From Desulfobulbus elongatus DSM 2908 (GTDB lineage: Bacteria; Desulfobacterota; Desulfobulbia; Desulfobulbales; Desulfobulbaceae), in assembly GCF_000621145.1 (NCBI RefSeq), contig NZ_JHZB01000018.1, positions 1 to 64,000 on the forward strand: DNA of 64,000 nt, read 5' to 3'. Each line of letters begins with the position of its first letter. The stretch's first letter is position 1. Of the stretch, positions 25,151 through 32,781 are shown piece after piece. Position numbers and translations under genes: made by a program. The notes under the pieces are model-generated. The model was not told where the DNA came from and made no database searches. It was given only the letters and a program-made list of their open reading frames with translations.

Positions 25151-25798
25151 TTACGGCCCGTTTTCCTTCCCTTCCTTGCGGATGTCGATCCACAGGCCGA
25201 TGTCATCGCTCTGGACGATCTGGTAGTCGGCGATGCCGGCCTGCTCCAGGGCCTCCTCGAAGCGGGCGCGCATCTGCGGCCCGAGATTGCAGCGTATCTT
25301 GGAGCCGAAGGCGCCGCTGCCCTTGTTGCGCGCGGCCATCTGGTCGCGGATCGATTCCTTCAGCCGGGCGGTGCCGAAGCCGCCACCGATCCAGGTCCGC
25401 CCGCCGGGGGCCAGGATGCGGGATACTTCCCGGAGGGCCCGGGGCAGATCCTCCCAGAAAAAGATCGATCCCCGGCTGATGACGAGATCGACGGAGCCGG
25501 CCGGCAGGGCGATGGAGCCAATATCGCCCTGAAGCGTCCCGGTCCGGCTCCGCAATCCGTTCTCTTTGATGGTGTTCTCCGCAAGGGCGAGCATCTCCGC
25601 GGATTCGTCGAAAAATGTCACATGCAGTTCGGTTATGCTTGCCAGGGCCGCGCCCAGGTAGCCGCTGCCGCAGCCTGCGTCCAGACAGACGCCGCGGGTC
25701 ATGCCGGTGTGCGCGACGATCTGCCGGGCGATGATCGGATAGATGGGGGCAAAGACGGTACGAGCGATTTCGTCGAAGGCGCGGGCATTGATCTGCAT
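25151..25798 (-). CDS. Class I SAM-dependent methyltransferase (second of three)
   Basis: The 215-residue protein has motif I CLDAGCGSGYLGAALAS, VTFFDESAEMLALA, VDLVISRGSIFFWEDLP and RILAPGGRTWIGGGFG. These closely parallel the methyltransferase at 20188-20811, including FDE/LDQ and the GGGFG/GGGLG turn. This points to duplication within the operon. It starts two bases after the previous methyltransferase stop. The acceptor substrate is unknown. Confidence 0.87.
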   Translation of the reverse strand: MQINARAFDEIARTVFAPIYPIIARQIVAHTGMTRGVCLDAGCGSGYLGAALASITELHVTFFDESAEMLALAENTIKENGLRSRTGTLQGDIGSIALPAGSVDLVISRGSIFFWEDLPRALREVSRILAPGGRTWIGGGFGTARLKESIRDQMAARNKGSGAFGSKIRCNLGPQMRARFEEALEQAGIADYQIVQSDDIGLWIDIRKEGKENGP

Positions 25799-25800
25799 GG

Positions 25801-26628
25801 TCACTTGCTCCAGGAAATGATGGCCCAGCGGACGACATGGCGATGGGAAAGGACCCAGCCGCCGGTCGTCCTGCGGAGATGCTGTTCGAAATACCGGCGG
25901 AGGCTGGTCGTTTCCTCCGGCGTGATGCCGTCGATCATCCAGTCGAACTTGTCCATGGCATCGTCGAGGTCGCGGTACACCCTGCCGCCGTCCCCGTTCA
26001 TCACGAAGCTGACATCGGCATGGATACCCATCTGATAGAGTAGGTTGTAGACGTAGATGTAGTCCGGGCCCCGGTCGAGGTCGCGGCCGATGGCTTCGAA
26101 AATCCTCCGGTCGAACGGACCGTCGCCGACCAGGGAGGCGAGATACACCCGCTTGCGCGCCTTGTCGTGCAGCTTGGTGAGCGCCAGGCGCAGGTCGTCG
26201 ACCGCCAGGGAGCGCGAGGCGATGGCCGCGTCGTGCTCGCCGATGCCGGCCTGCTCCCAGTCGTCTTCCCAACCGAGGACATCGGCGCGGACGTTTGCTA
26301 TGCCCTGTTCCTCGCACTGGGCGCGGAGAAGAGCGATCATGGTGTCGGAAAGATCGATGGCCGTCACCCGTCGCACCAGACCGGCCAGGGGAATGGCCAG
26401 GGTGCCGGCGCCACAGCCGACATCGAGCACGCTCCATTCCGGCCGCGGCGTCATCAGGCGGATAAAATCGGCGGGATAGCTGCTTTTCCTGGCATGTTGG
26501 GCAAACGACGGCGCCCGTTTGTTCCAGTGCTGCTTGCCGCCACGGTCATGCTTCCTGTGCGTGCGCGCTTGCCGCCACGCCGCGTTCCAATCGATGGTGT
26601 GCATCATGGTCTTCGATATCAGTTGCAT
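25801..26628 (-). CDS. Class I SAM-dependent methyltransferase (third), first gene of the operon
   Basis: The 275-residue protein has motif I VLDVGCGAGTLAIPLAG and AIDLSDTMIALL, followed by an N-terminally distinct fold with HWNKRAPSFAQHARKSSYP. It is not a close paralogue of the other two. Proteins of this type occur in cofactor and metal gene clusters, but the acceptor is unknown. It is the first gene of the 13-gene leftward operon. The start is uncertain: ATG codons at 26607 and 26604 would also fit and give HTIDWN near the N-terminus. Confidence 0.82.
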   Translation of the reverse strand: MQLISKTMMHTIDWNAAWRQARTHRKHDRGGKQHWNKRAPSFAQHARKSSYPADFIRLMTPRPEWSVLDVGCGAGTLAIPLAGLVRRVTAIDLSDTMIALLRAQCEEQGIANVRADVLGWEDDWEQAGIGEHDAAIASRSLAVDDLRLALTKLHDKARKRVYLASLVGDGPFDRRIFEAIGRDLDRGPDYIYVYNLLYQMGIHADVSFVMNGDGGRVYRDLDDAMDKFDWMIDGITPEETTSLRRYFEQHLRRTTGGWVLSHRHVVRWAIISWSK

Positions 26629-26719
26629 TGCAGGTGATCGGCGCCTGGCATGGTCCGCCGTTCCGGAAAGAGCGGGGGGACGATGCGATCTGGTGGCGGT
26701 TTGTGTCTTCCTTGTTGGC

Positions 26720-26742
26720 CGTTATTGTATTTTGGAATAACG
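26720..26742 (-). promoter_or_regulatory. ModE-like operator a, overlapping the promoter of the TonB operon
   Basis: CGTTAT and ATAACG are exact complements 11 bases apart, 23 bases in all, and the arms extend one further pair. On the minus strand a TACAAT -10 box lies inside it, spaced 17 bases from TTTTGC (26747-26752). A protein bound here would cover the -10 region of the methyltransferase/TonB operon. From memory, the half-sites match those of Escherichia coli ModE operators. Confidence 0.7.
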
Positions 26743-26840
26743 ATGAGCAAAAAAATAAAATGAATAAAAACAAATAAGAATATTTTATTGTTGAGCCGTG
26801 CGCCTTCAGCGGAGACGGCTGCCGGCGTTATCGATGCGCT

Positions 26841-26863
26841 CGTTATGCAGCAATCGAATAACG
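26841..26863 (-). promoter_or_regulatory. ModE-like operator b
   Basis: CGTTAT-N11-ATAACG with perfect arms, 121 bases from site a. It is preceded on the minus strand by a T-run and GCCCAT very like the sequence before site a. It lies after the stop of the molybdopterin-binding protein gene and upstream of the 13-gene operon, so it may be a second control site for that operon. Confidence 0.65.
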
Positions 26864-26876
26864 ATGGGCAAAAAAA

Positions 26877-27341
26877 TCAGTCCACCATGACAATTTCAAC
26901 GGTCTTCAGTTGCCGGACATATCGCGGGCCGGTGAGGTGGTCATGGGCGGACAGCAGGTCGACCTCGCCGCCTCCCTCGTACAACGGGCGCCCATCCTTT
27001 TCCAGCACGATCAGGATGCCATCGCCGTTGGGGGAGTTGAAAATTTCCTGCCAGGAGAAAACGGCCTTGTAGCCGTCGTCCGAGGCGGCCACCACGAACA
27101 TCTTTTTGGTGTCGTTGTGCTCCTTGACCACCACCTCAGCCCGGTTGATCACCTCGGCGAGAAGAACCCCCCGGCACTGTCCGATACGGCCTTTGGGCTC
27201 CCCGCTGCCGCAGATCATGGGGAGATCGTTCATTTCCATGCTGTCCATGGCGCAGAGCGCTTCGATCGGGATCGCCAGGGGGGCGGCGACCCTGCCGACG
27301 ATGCGCAAGGATGCCGCGTGCCCGTTTGCATTGCCGTTCAT
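26877..27341 (-). CDS. Small molybdopterin-binding (sulfite oxidase-like) domain protein
   Basis: The 154-residue protein is a stand-alone domain of the sulfite-oxidase molybdopterin type: LRIVGRVAAPLAIPIEAL, then a cysteine in PMICGSG and a second in GQCRGVLLAEVI, followed by DGYKAVFSWQEIFN. The cysteine in PMICG aligns roughly with the position that carries the molybdenum ligand in full-length enzymes, but this is not certain. No signal peptide is visible. Of two close ATG codons the second was chosen because AAGGAGG lies eight bases before it. It has its own promoter overlapped by operator c. Confidence 0.7.
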   Translation of the reverse strand: MNGNANGHAASLRIVGRVAAPLAIPIEALCAMDSMEMNDLPMICGSGEPKGRIGQCRGVLLAEVINRAEVVVKEHNDTKKMFVVAASDDGYKAVFSWQEIFNSPNGDGILIVLEKDGRPLYEGGGEVDLLSAHDHLTGPRYVRQLKTVEIVMVD

Positions 27342-27420
27342 AGTCATGACCTCCTTTGAGCTGGTGCAGCAGGTGCGGGAGCACGGGCCGGGGCTCTCGC
27401 ATTGGCCGTGCCACTGTGTC

Positions 27421-27444
27421 CGCTATATACTAAAGAGTATAGTG
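27421..27444 (-). promoter_or_regulatory. Operator c within the promoter of the molybdopterin-binding gene
   Basis: On the minus strand CACTATA-N10-TATAGCG spans 24 bases. TTGATT (27447-27452) and TATATA (27424-27429) are 17 bases apart, so the dyad fills the spacer and covers the -10 box. This is a typical repressor layout. The half-sites match those of site h. Confidence 0.6.
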
Positions 27445-27452
27445 AAAATCAA

Positions 27453-27840
27453 GCAATCGCGATGCCAGTGGCAGGCAGTCCTGATTTTTTTTTGTTTTTT
27501 CTCAGTGGGTTGGGGGGATGCCCGCCGCCATGCCGAGGTTGGATGCCTGTCGGTCGGCAAGCCGTGGAAGACCGCGGTGCCGATTTTGTCGATCACTTGA
27601 CGGTTGTGTACCACTTTGTACAATTTTGACAACCCCATTCCCGGCGTGGCTGATGGCGCCGGCATGGCCCCTGTCCGCGCCGGCGCCTCGCCGAACGGTC
27701 GGCGCGGCCGTCCCGAGCGCCCATTCAACAGGGAGTTCGCGGCAATGCGGTTCGATGGGGCCGGACGAACAGAACAACGGTACCGGGAGGATTCAATCCC
27801 GGCATGATTGCTGCTTTACAACAGGGGAAAAATGACGTAC
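27453..27840. other. Non-coding stretch between divergent metal genes
   Basis: No gene is evident. It contains a short stem (CAGG-CAGT-CCTG) followed by a run of nine T on the plus strand near 27475-27495, and a TGTAC-N6-GTACA dyad near 27607-27622. A small RNA ending at the T-run is conceivable; I saw no clear molybdenum cofactor riboswitch. Confidence 0.3.
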
Positions 27841-27867
27841 TTCGTTATTCTATGATTGAATAGCGAA
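27841..27867 (+). promoter_or_regulatory. ModE-like operator d in front of modE
   Basis: TTCGTTATTC and GAATAGCGAA, seven bases apart, are complementary in nine of ten positions. The dyad ends 13 bases before the modE start, and a TATGAT sequence (27851-27856) lies inside it. Its position suggests that ModE represses its own gene. Confidence 0.7.
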
Positions 27868-27880
27868 AATGAGGTCCTGC

Positions 27881-28690
27881 ATGATACCCCGACCATCGCC
27901 GCCTGCTCCGGATTCCGTTTTTCTGCAATACATGCTCGGGTCATCGAACCGAAAAAATCCGGTGGTCGCCCTGCTTGAGGAGATCGATCACTGCGGTTCG
28001 ATCAACCAGGCCGCCAAAACCGTGGGGATGAGCTACAAGGCGGCGTGGGAGCGAATCGAGAATGTCAACAATCTCAGTCCGGAGCCGCTGATCCGCCGCC
28101 AGGTGGGCGGCAGTGGCGGCGGCGGCACCGTGCTCACCGAGGCCGGCCATGGGTTTATCCAGCGGGCGCATACCCTCCAGCGGGAGTTCACCAGTTTTCT
28201 CAACTTCTTCTATTTTTCGCCGGAAGAGGCGTTCAACACCCTAAAAACACTAAGGAGGATCGAGATGAAAATCAGTGCTCGCAATGTGTGGCTGGGCAAT
28301 GTGGCTCAAATAGAGAAAGGAGCGGTGAACAGCGTGGTGACCGTGGCCCTGAAGGGTCAGGATACCATTGTCTCGGTGATCACCGACAATTCGGTGCAGC
28401 GGCTTGAGCTGGTGCCGGGTGCCGAGGTGCTGGCCATCGTCAAGGCGCCGTCGGTGCTGTTGGGGCTGGAGGTCGACCCCAAAAAGATATCCGCCCGCAA
28501 CGTTCTCGAGGGCACGGTGAACCGGATTGTTTCCGGCGCGGTCAACGACGAGGTGATCATCGATCTGGCCGGCGGCAACACGGTCACCTCGATCCTGACC
28601 TCGGAGAGCGTCAGGCGACTGGGGCTGCGCGAGGGCCTGCGCGTGGCGGCGGTGATCAAGGCCTCGGATGTGCTGCTGGCCGTTGCCTGA
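27881..28690 (+). CDS. modE: ModE: molybdate-responsive regulator with two Mop domains
   Basis: The 269-residue protein has an N-terminal winged helix (NPVVALLEEIDHCGSINQAAK, MSYKAAWERI, RRQVGGSGGGGTVLTEAG) like E. coli ModE. Two molbindin domains follow, each starting with an SARN motif (about residues 130 and 203). The domains would bind molybdate or tungstate and switch DNA binding. The ATG with GAGG six bases upstream was preferred to one four codons earlier. A hairpin separates it from modA, which it may nevertheless be cotranscribed with. Operator d overlaps its promoter region. Confidence 0.93.
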   Translation: MIPRPSPPAPDSVFLQYMLGSSNRKNPVVALLEEIDHCGSINQAAKTVGMSYKAAWERIENVNNLSPEPLIRRQVGGSGGGGTVLTEAGHGFIQRAHTLQREFTSFLNFFYFSPEEAFNTLKTLRRIEMKISARNVWLGNVAQIEKGAVNSVVTVALKGQDTIVSVITDNSVQRLELVPGAEVLAIVKAPSVLLGLEVDPKKISARNVLEGTVNRIVSGAVNDEVIIDLAGGNTVTSILTSESVRRLGLREGLRVAAVIKASDVLLAVA

Positions 28691-28717
28691 GCCAACCCGA
28701 TCGCGCTATCCTGTAAC

Positions 28718-28743
28718 CTCCCGATTGATCGGGAGAATTTTGT
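28718..28743 (+). terminator. Hairpin between modE and modA, possible attenuator
   Basis: CTCCCG and CGGGAG pair around ATTGAT (the A-T pairs can extend the stem), followed by AATTTTGT. It lies 27 bases after the modE stop and about 20 before the modA ribosome site, where it could reduce readthrough or be a partial terminator. Confidence 0.55.
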
Positions 28744-28764
28744 AAAAATGAAGAGGAGAAGACC

Positions 28765-29526
28765 ATGAAACGACTGAAGACCATCGTGACCATTCTTGCC
28801 GCCGGCCTGTTGCTTGCCGCCCCAACCCTGCATGCCGCCGAGGAGATCAGAATCTCGTTGGCGGCCAGCATGACCGACGTTCTCAAGGAGTTGGCCGATC
28901 AGTACAAGGCCTCGGGCAAGGATGTCGCCATTGTCCCCAATTTCGGTCCTTCCGGCGCCCTGGCCAAGCAGATCAACGAGGGCGCGCCCACCGATCTGTT
29001 CATCTCGGCCAACCAGAAATGGATGACCTTCCTCCGCGACGAGAAGAAGATCGATCCGAAAACCGAGAAGATTCTCGCGGTCAATACCCTGGTCTTTGTC
29101 GGCGCCAAGAATCCGGCGGTAACGAAAATGGCGGATATCGTGGGGCTCAAGCAGATCGCCATCGGCAGCCCGAAGAGCGTGCCCGCCGGCGAGTATGCGG
29201 CCCAGGCCATGGAGAAGGCCGGCATCTACAAGCAGTTGCAGGATGAGCAGAAACTGGTCATGGCCAAGGATGTGCGCCAGTCGCTCACCTATGCCGACCG
29301 CGGCGAGGCCGATGGCGCCTTTGTCTACAAAACCGATGCCCTGATGGCCACCCAGGCGGTCATTCTGTTCGAGGTGCCGCAGGATCTGTACGAGCAGGTG
29401 ACCTACCCCATCGCCCTGACGGATGCCGGCGCCAAAAATGCCGCGGCCAAGGCTTTCTACGAGTTCATCACCGGTCCGGAAGCGCTGAAGGTCTTCCAAA
29501 AATACGGTTTCAGCGCCCCGAAATAA
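28765..29526 (+). CDS. modA: Molybdate/tungstate-binding periplasmic protein ModA
   Basis: The 253-residue protein has a signal peptide ending LHAAE and the ModA pattern ISLAASMTDVLKEL, NFGPSGALAKQINEGAPTDLF, then VFVGAKNP and GSPKSVPAGEYA. Such proteins capture molybdate, and some tungstate, in the periplasm. AGGAG precedes the ATG. It is the first gene of a tight modABC set; the next gene starts 30 bases after its stop. Confidence 0.94.
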   Translation: MKRLKTIVTILAAGLLLAAPTLHAAEEIRISLAASMTDVLKELADQYKASGKDVAIVPNFGPSGALAKQINEGAPTDLFISANQKWMTFLRDEKKIDPKTEKILAVNTLVFVGAKNPAVTKMADIVGLKQIAIGSPKSVPAGEYAAQAMEKAGIYKQLQDEQKLVMAKDVRQSLTYADRGEADGAFVYKTDALMATQAVILFEVPQDLYEQVTYPIALTDAGAKNAAAKAFYEFITGPEALKVFQKYGFSAPK

Positions 29527-29556
29527 CCCTGCCGCACCCCGGGCGACACCGATACC

Positions 29557-30237
29557 ATGTTCCTGTTGCAGCCTTCGGATCTCGACGCGATCCAGCTCTC
29601 CTTCAAGGTGGCCTGCGCGGCCACCCTGTTGTCCACCCCGGTGGGTATCGGTGTCGCCTATCTCCTCGTCCACACCCGCATTCCGGGCAAATCCCTGATC
29701 GAGGGCGCGGTCAACCTCCCCCTGGTGCTGCCGCCGGTGGTCATCGGCTATCTGCTGCTGGTGCTGTTCGGTCGCCGTGGCCTGATCGGCTCCTGGCTGC
29801 TGGAATACAATATCCAGGTGATCTTCACCCTCACCGGCGCGATCATCGCCTCCGCCGTGGTCGGTTTTCCCCTCCTGGTCCGTTCGATCCGGCTGGGCAT
29901 GGAATCGGTCGATCCCTCGTATCGCCGGGCGGCCCGCACCCTGGGGGCCAGCGGCTGGGACGCCTTTTTCACCGTCACCCTGCCGCTTTCCGGCAAGGCC
30001 GTCTTTGCCGGCATGACCCTGATGTTCGCCCGCAGCCTGGGCGAGTTCGGCGCCACCATCATCCTGGCCGGCAATATCCCGGGCGTCACCCAGACCATTC
30101 CGCTGGCCATCTACGAATACACCAGCACCCCCGGCGGCGACCGGATGGCGCTGTCGCTCTGCCTGGTCTCCATTGTGCTTTCCTTCATCGTGCTGCTGAT
30201 CAGCGGCGCGGCCAGCAAGTCGCTGGACAGAAAATAA
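29557..30237 (+). CDS. modB: Molybdate ABC transporter permease ModB
   Basis: The 226-residue inner-membrane protein has about five to six helices and the NPL-type motif LPLVLPPVVIGYLLL. The family coupling segment is AARTLGASGWDAFFTVTLPLSGK, and ARSLGEFGATIILAGNIPG follows. Its stop is one base before the modC start. Confidence 0.95.
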   Translation: MFLLQPSDLDAIQLSFKVACAATLLSTPVGIGVAYLLVHTRIPGKSLIEGAVNLPLVLPPVVIGYLLLVLFGRRGLIGSWLLEYNIQVIFTLTGAIIASAVVGFPLLVRSIRLGMESVDPSYRRAARTLGASGWDAFFTVTLPLSGKAVFAGMTLMFARSLGEFGATIILAGNIPGVTQTIPLAIYEYTSTPGGDRMALSLCLVSIVLSFIVLLISGAASKSLDRK

Positions 30238-30238
30238 T

Positions 30239-31294
30239 ATGCAACTCGCCGTTTCAGCGCGAAAAAAGCTCGGCAGCTTCAGCTTTGATGCCGAATTCGA
30301 CCTGGCCGGTCAGCGCGTGGGGCTGTTCGGACCCTCGGGTAGCGGCAAGTCGACCCTGATGTACCTGTTGGCCGGGCTGCTCAAGCCGGACAGCGGCAGC
30401 ATCCGCCTGGACGACATTGTGCTGTTCGACGGCCAGCGCGGCGTCAACCTGCCGCCGGAACAGCGCCGGATCGGCGTGGTCTTCCAGCACGCCCATCTCT
30501 TTCCGCACATGAGCGTGCGCCGCAATCTCCTCTACGGCTGGCGGCGCACGTCTGCGCAGAACCGGCACATCGAGCCGGAGTCGATCGTCGAGGTGCTTCA
30601 TCTGGCCCATCTCCTCGACCGGGGCGTGAATCTCCTCTCCGGTGGCGAGCGCCAGCGGGTCGCCCTGGGCCGGACCATCCTTACCTGTCCCCGCCTGATT
30701 CTCATGGACGAACCGCTCACCGGCCTGGACGAGGAGCTGAAATTTCAGATCATGCCCTACCTGAATTCCGTTTTCTCGAAGTTCGATATCCCGCTTCTGT
30801 TCATCAGCCATTCGCTCCTGGAAATGCGGCTGATGACCGAGCAGGTACTGGTGGTGGAGCAGGGCAGCGTGAAGCGGCAGATGGCCACCGAGGAACTGGC
30901 CCAGTCGACCTGGGCCGCTCCCCGGCAGAGTTATGTCAACCTGCTCAGGCTGGGGCCGCCGGAGCCCCATGGCGATTTGTGGAGCTACCCGTGGGGCGAT
31001 GTCCGGTTGATCCTCACCGAGCACGCCGACAATCAGGAAAATGTCTTTGAGCTGGACGCCCGGGAGATTTTGCTGTTCAAGCGCCATCCCGAGGCGACCA
31101 GCGCCCGCAACCTCCTGTCCTGCACGGTGCGCAAGCTGTTCACCGTGGGCAACCGGGTCCGGGTGGAGTTGCAGTGCGGCTCCCGGCAGTTGATCGTCCA
31201 GATCGTGCCCGAATCGATGCGGGAGTTGGAACTCGAAGAGGGCAGGGAAGTGGTGGCCGCGATCAAGGCCTCGGCTTTCAGAAGATTGATGTGA
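30239..31294 (+). CDS. modC: Molybdate ABC transporter ATPase ModC with C-terminal Mop domain
   Basis: The 351-residue ATPase has Walker A GPSGSGKSTL, signature LSGGERQRVALGR, Walker B LILMDEPLTGLD, and a C-terminal Mop/TOBE domain (from about residue 280: TSARNLLSCTVRK, then VVAAIKASAF). The Mop domain can bind the oxyanion and inhibit transport when metal is plentiful. A good terminator lies 14 bases after the stop, where it meets the convergent cytochrome genes. Confidence 0.95.
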   Translation: MQLAVSARKKLGSFSFDAEFDLAGQRVGLFGPSGSGKSTLMYLLAGLLKPDSGSIRLDDIVLFDGQRGVNLPPEQRRIGVVFQHAHLFPHMSVRRNLLYGWRRTSAQNRHIEPESIVEVLHLAHLLDRGVNLLSGGERQRVALGRTILTCPRLILMDEPLTGLDEELKFQIMPYLNSVFSKFDIPLLFISHSLLEMRLMTEQVLVVEQGSVKRQMATEELAQSTWAAPRQSYVNLLRLGPPEPHGDLWSYPWGDVRLILTEHADNQENVFELDAREILLFKRHPEATSARNLLSCTVRKLFTVGNRVRVELQCGSRQLIVQIVPESMRELELEEGREVVAAIKASAFRRLM

Positions 31295-31307
31295 TCTCGA
31301 GGAGGGC

Positions 31308-31342
31308 AGGCGGGCAACCGCAGTTGCCCGCCTCGTTCGTTT
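31308..31342 (+). terminator. Terminator between modC and the convergent cytochrome genes
   Basis: AGGCGGGCAAC (31308-31318) and GTTGCCCGCCT (31323-31333) form a perfect 11-pair stem with a CGCA loop, followed by CGTTCGTTT. It could serve both converging transcription units. Confidence 0.85.
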
Positions 31343-31390
31343 AAACCGCCGCCCGTTTTCCTTGGGAAAGGAAGCGGGGCAGGGGGTGGT

Positions 31391-32194
31391 TCAGCCTTTC
31401 ATCGGGGCCGCGGGGACGCCGCCGCTGTGACATTCCATACAGTTGGGCTGGGCATTGATGCCGTGGTCGGAAACCGGGGTCCAGTCGCCTTCCTCTTCGT
31501 ATTTCCCATCCTTCCAGGCGTTGAGCAACTCGACCAGGTGATAGGCGACGCTCGCCGTCACCCGGGCGCACCGGTCCTTGCGCTCTGGACTGCCCAGTGT
31601 CTTGTCGGCGACCGCCATCCATTTGCCGACCGAGACGTGGCACAGCGGCGAGTCGCTGATGGTCTGCGGAATGTGGCCGGTGAATTTCGGCGCCTTCGGC
31701 TTGAACACCGGCATGGCCGCCTCGCAGTACCACTGCATGATGTCGGTGCCGATCAGGTGGCCGGCTTCCGCCCCGACGATCCGGGGACCGATGATCAGAT
31801 TGGCGACGATGTTGGCGCCGGCATTCGAGCCGCAGATCGTCCCCCAACTGGCGATGCCGCCTTCGAGAAAGACAAAGGCGTCGATGGGGAAGGAGGTGTA
31901 GGGTTCGCCGACCTTTTCCCGCAGTTGGGTGAAGACGCTGCTGATGACCGCGCACCCGCAGAACACGCGGTACCATTCCTTGTAGGCGAGCTCCGCGGTC
32001 GTGGTCGGGTCGAGTTTTTCGTAAGGCCAGGGCCATTTCTCGGTGCTGCCGCCCTGGGCCTGGGCCGGGCGCAGCCACCCGCTCAGCGGGACCAGGGCGG
32101 CGGCGGTGGCGGCGGCTCCGGTGCCGAGCAGCCATTGCCTGCGGGACAAGCCCGTGTCTGTTGTCTTCGTTACGGCCTGCATATCGTTTTGCAT
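31391..32194 (-). CDS. Tat-exported split-Soret cytochrome-like protein (C_GCAxxG_C_C family)
   Basis: The 267-residue protein has a twin-arginine signal (LSRRQWLLGTGAAATAAALVPLSG). In the mature part FCGCAVISSVFTQLRE is the C_GCAxxG motif of the C_GCAxxG_C_C and split-Soret cytochrome c families. A single CMECH heme c motif lies near the C-terminus. Split-Soret cytochromes of Desulfovibrio are periplasmic; their electron partners are uncertain. GAGG lies five bases before the ATG. It is cotranscribed with the tetraheme cytochrome upstream, and their promoter is overlapped by operator h. Confidence 0.85.
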   Translation of the reverse strand: MQNDMQAVTKTTDTGLSRRQWLLGTGAAATAAALVPLSGWLRPAQAQGGSTEKWPWPYEKLDPTTTAELAYKEWYRVFCGCAVISSVFTQLREKVGEPYTSFPIDAFVFLEGGIASWGTICGSNAGANIVANLIIGPRIVGAEAGHLIGTDIMQWYCEAAMPVFKPKAPKFTGHIPQTISDSPLCHVSVGKWMAVADKTLGSPERKDRCARVTASVAYHLVELLNAWKDGKYEEEGDWTPVSDHGINAQPNCMECHSGGVPAAPMKG

Positions 32195-32220
32195 GTATTC
32201 CTCGCTAGGTGAATTTCGTA

Positions 32221-32631
32221 TCATTTCTTGTCGTGGCACACGCTGCATCTGGCCAGTGTCTTGTCCTGTTGGAGATGGCATTCCATACACAGGACATGGC
32301 CGGCCCGTTTGAGCGTCGCCACCCGCTCCGGCATGCCGGCCTTGCTGTTGTGGCATGTTTCGCATTTGGCAATGCTCTGACCAGCGGCATAGTCGATCTT
32401 CTTGCCGTCGGGTCCTTTGCCGTGGTGACAGCCGTCGCAGTCCAGCCACTGGTGCTTCCAATGGGGCAAATAGGCAGGTTTGGCCACTTTTTCCGTATCA
32501 ATGGTCGATTGGATCACCACCTGCTCTGGTCCTTTACCGCCGCCGTCACTCTTGCCTTCGTCGGCAAACGCGGCCCCTGTTCCGCTTGCGGCGCACAAGA
32601 TGGCCAGCAGCGCCAAGTAAGAATATCGCAT
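32221..32631 (-). CDS. Tetraheme cytochrome c3-like protein
   Basis: The 136-residue protein has a signal peptide (YLALLAILCAASGTGAAFA) and four CxxCH heme motifs: CDGCH, CETCH, CMECH and CSVCH. The distal histidines lie in HWKHQW and nearby. This fits the small class III cytochromes that carry electrons between periplasmic enzymes and membrane complexes in sulfate reducers. A GGGAG site eight bases upstream supports the start. It is the first gene of a two-gene unit whose promoter is covered by operator h. Confidence 0.9.
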   Translation of the reverse strand: MRYSYLALLAILCAASGTGAAFADEGKSDGGGKGPEQVVIQSTIDTEKVAKPAYLPHWKHQWLDCDGCHHGKGPDGKKIDYAAGQSIAKCETCHNSKAGMPERVATLKRAGHVLCMECHLQQDKTLARCSVCHDKK

Positions 32632-32699
32632 GCTTTTTTCTCCCGGTTGAATGAATACTGATCAGCGTTTTCGCATTTCAAGGCGAAACAAAATTCCCA

Positions 32700-32723
32700 C
32701 GTTATATTTTAGGAAATATAGTG
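32700..32723 (-). promoter_or_regulatory. Operator h inside the cytochrome promoter
   Basis: On the minus strand, CACTATA-N10-TATAACG, with a 7-base inner dyad TATATTT-TAGG-AAATATA. TTGACA (32725-32730) and TATAAC (32701-32706) are 18 bases apart, so the dyad fills the spacer and covers the -10 box. The half-sites match those of site c and resemble ModE-type sites. This would put the cytochromes under the same metal control. Confidence 0.65.
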
Positions 32724-32781
32724 ATGTCAATAAAAAAGTTGGCACCACTGTGTAGGTTGCGCTGAGCGGGGAAAGGAGGGG

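Noticed and set aside
27453-27840. A molybdenum cofactor riboswitch before modE
   Set aside because: I looked for the conserved multi-stem layout and could not find it; the clear feature is the protein-type dyad.
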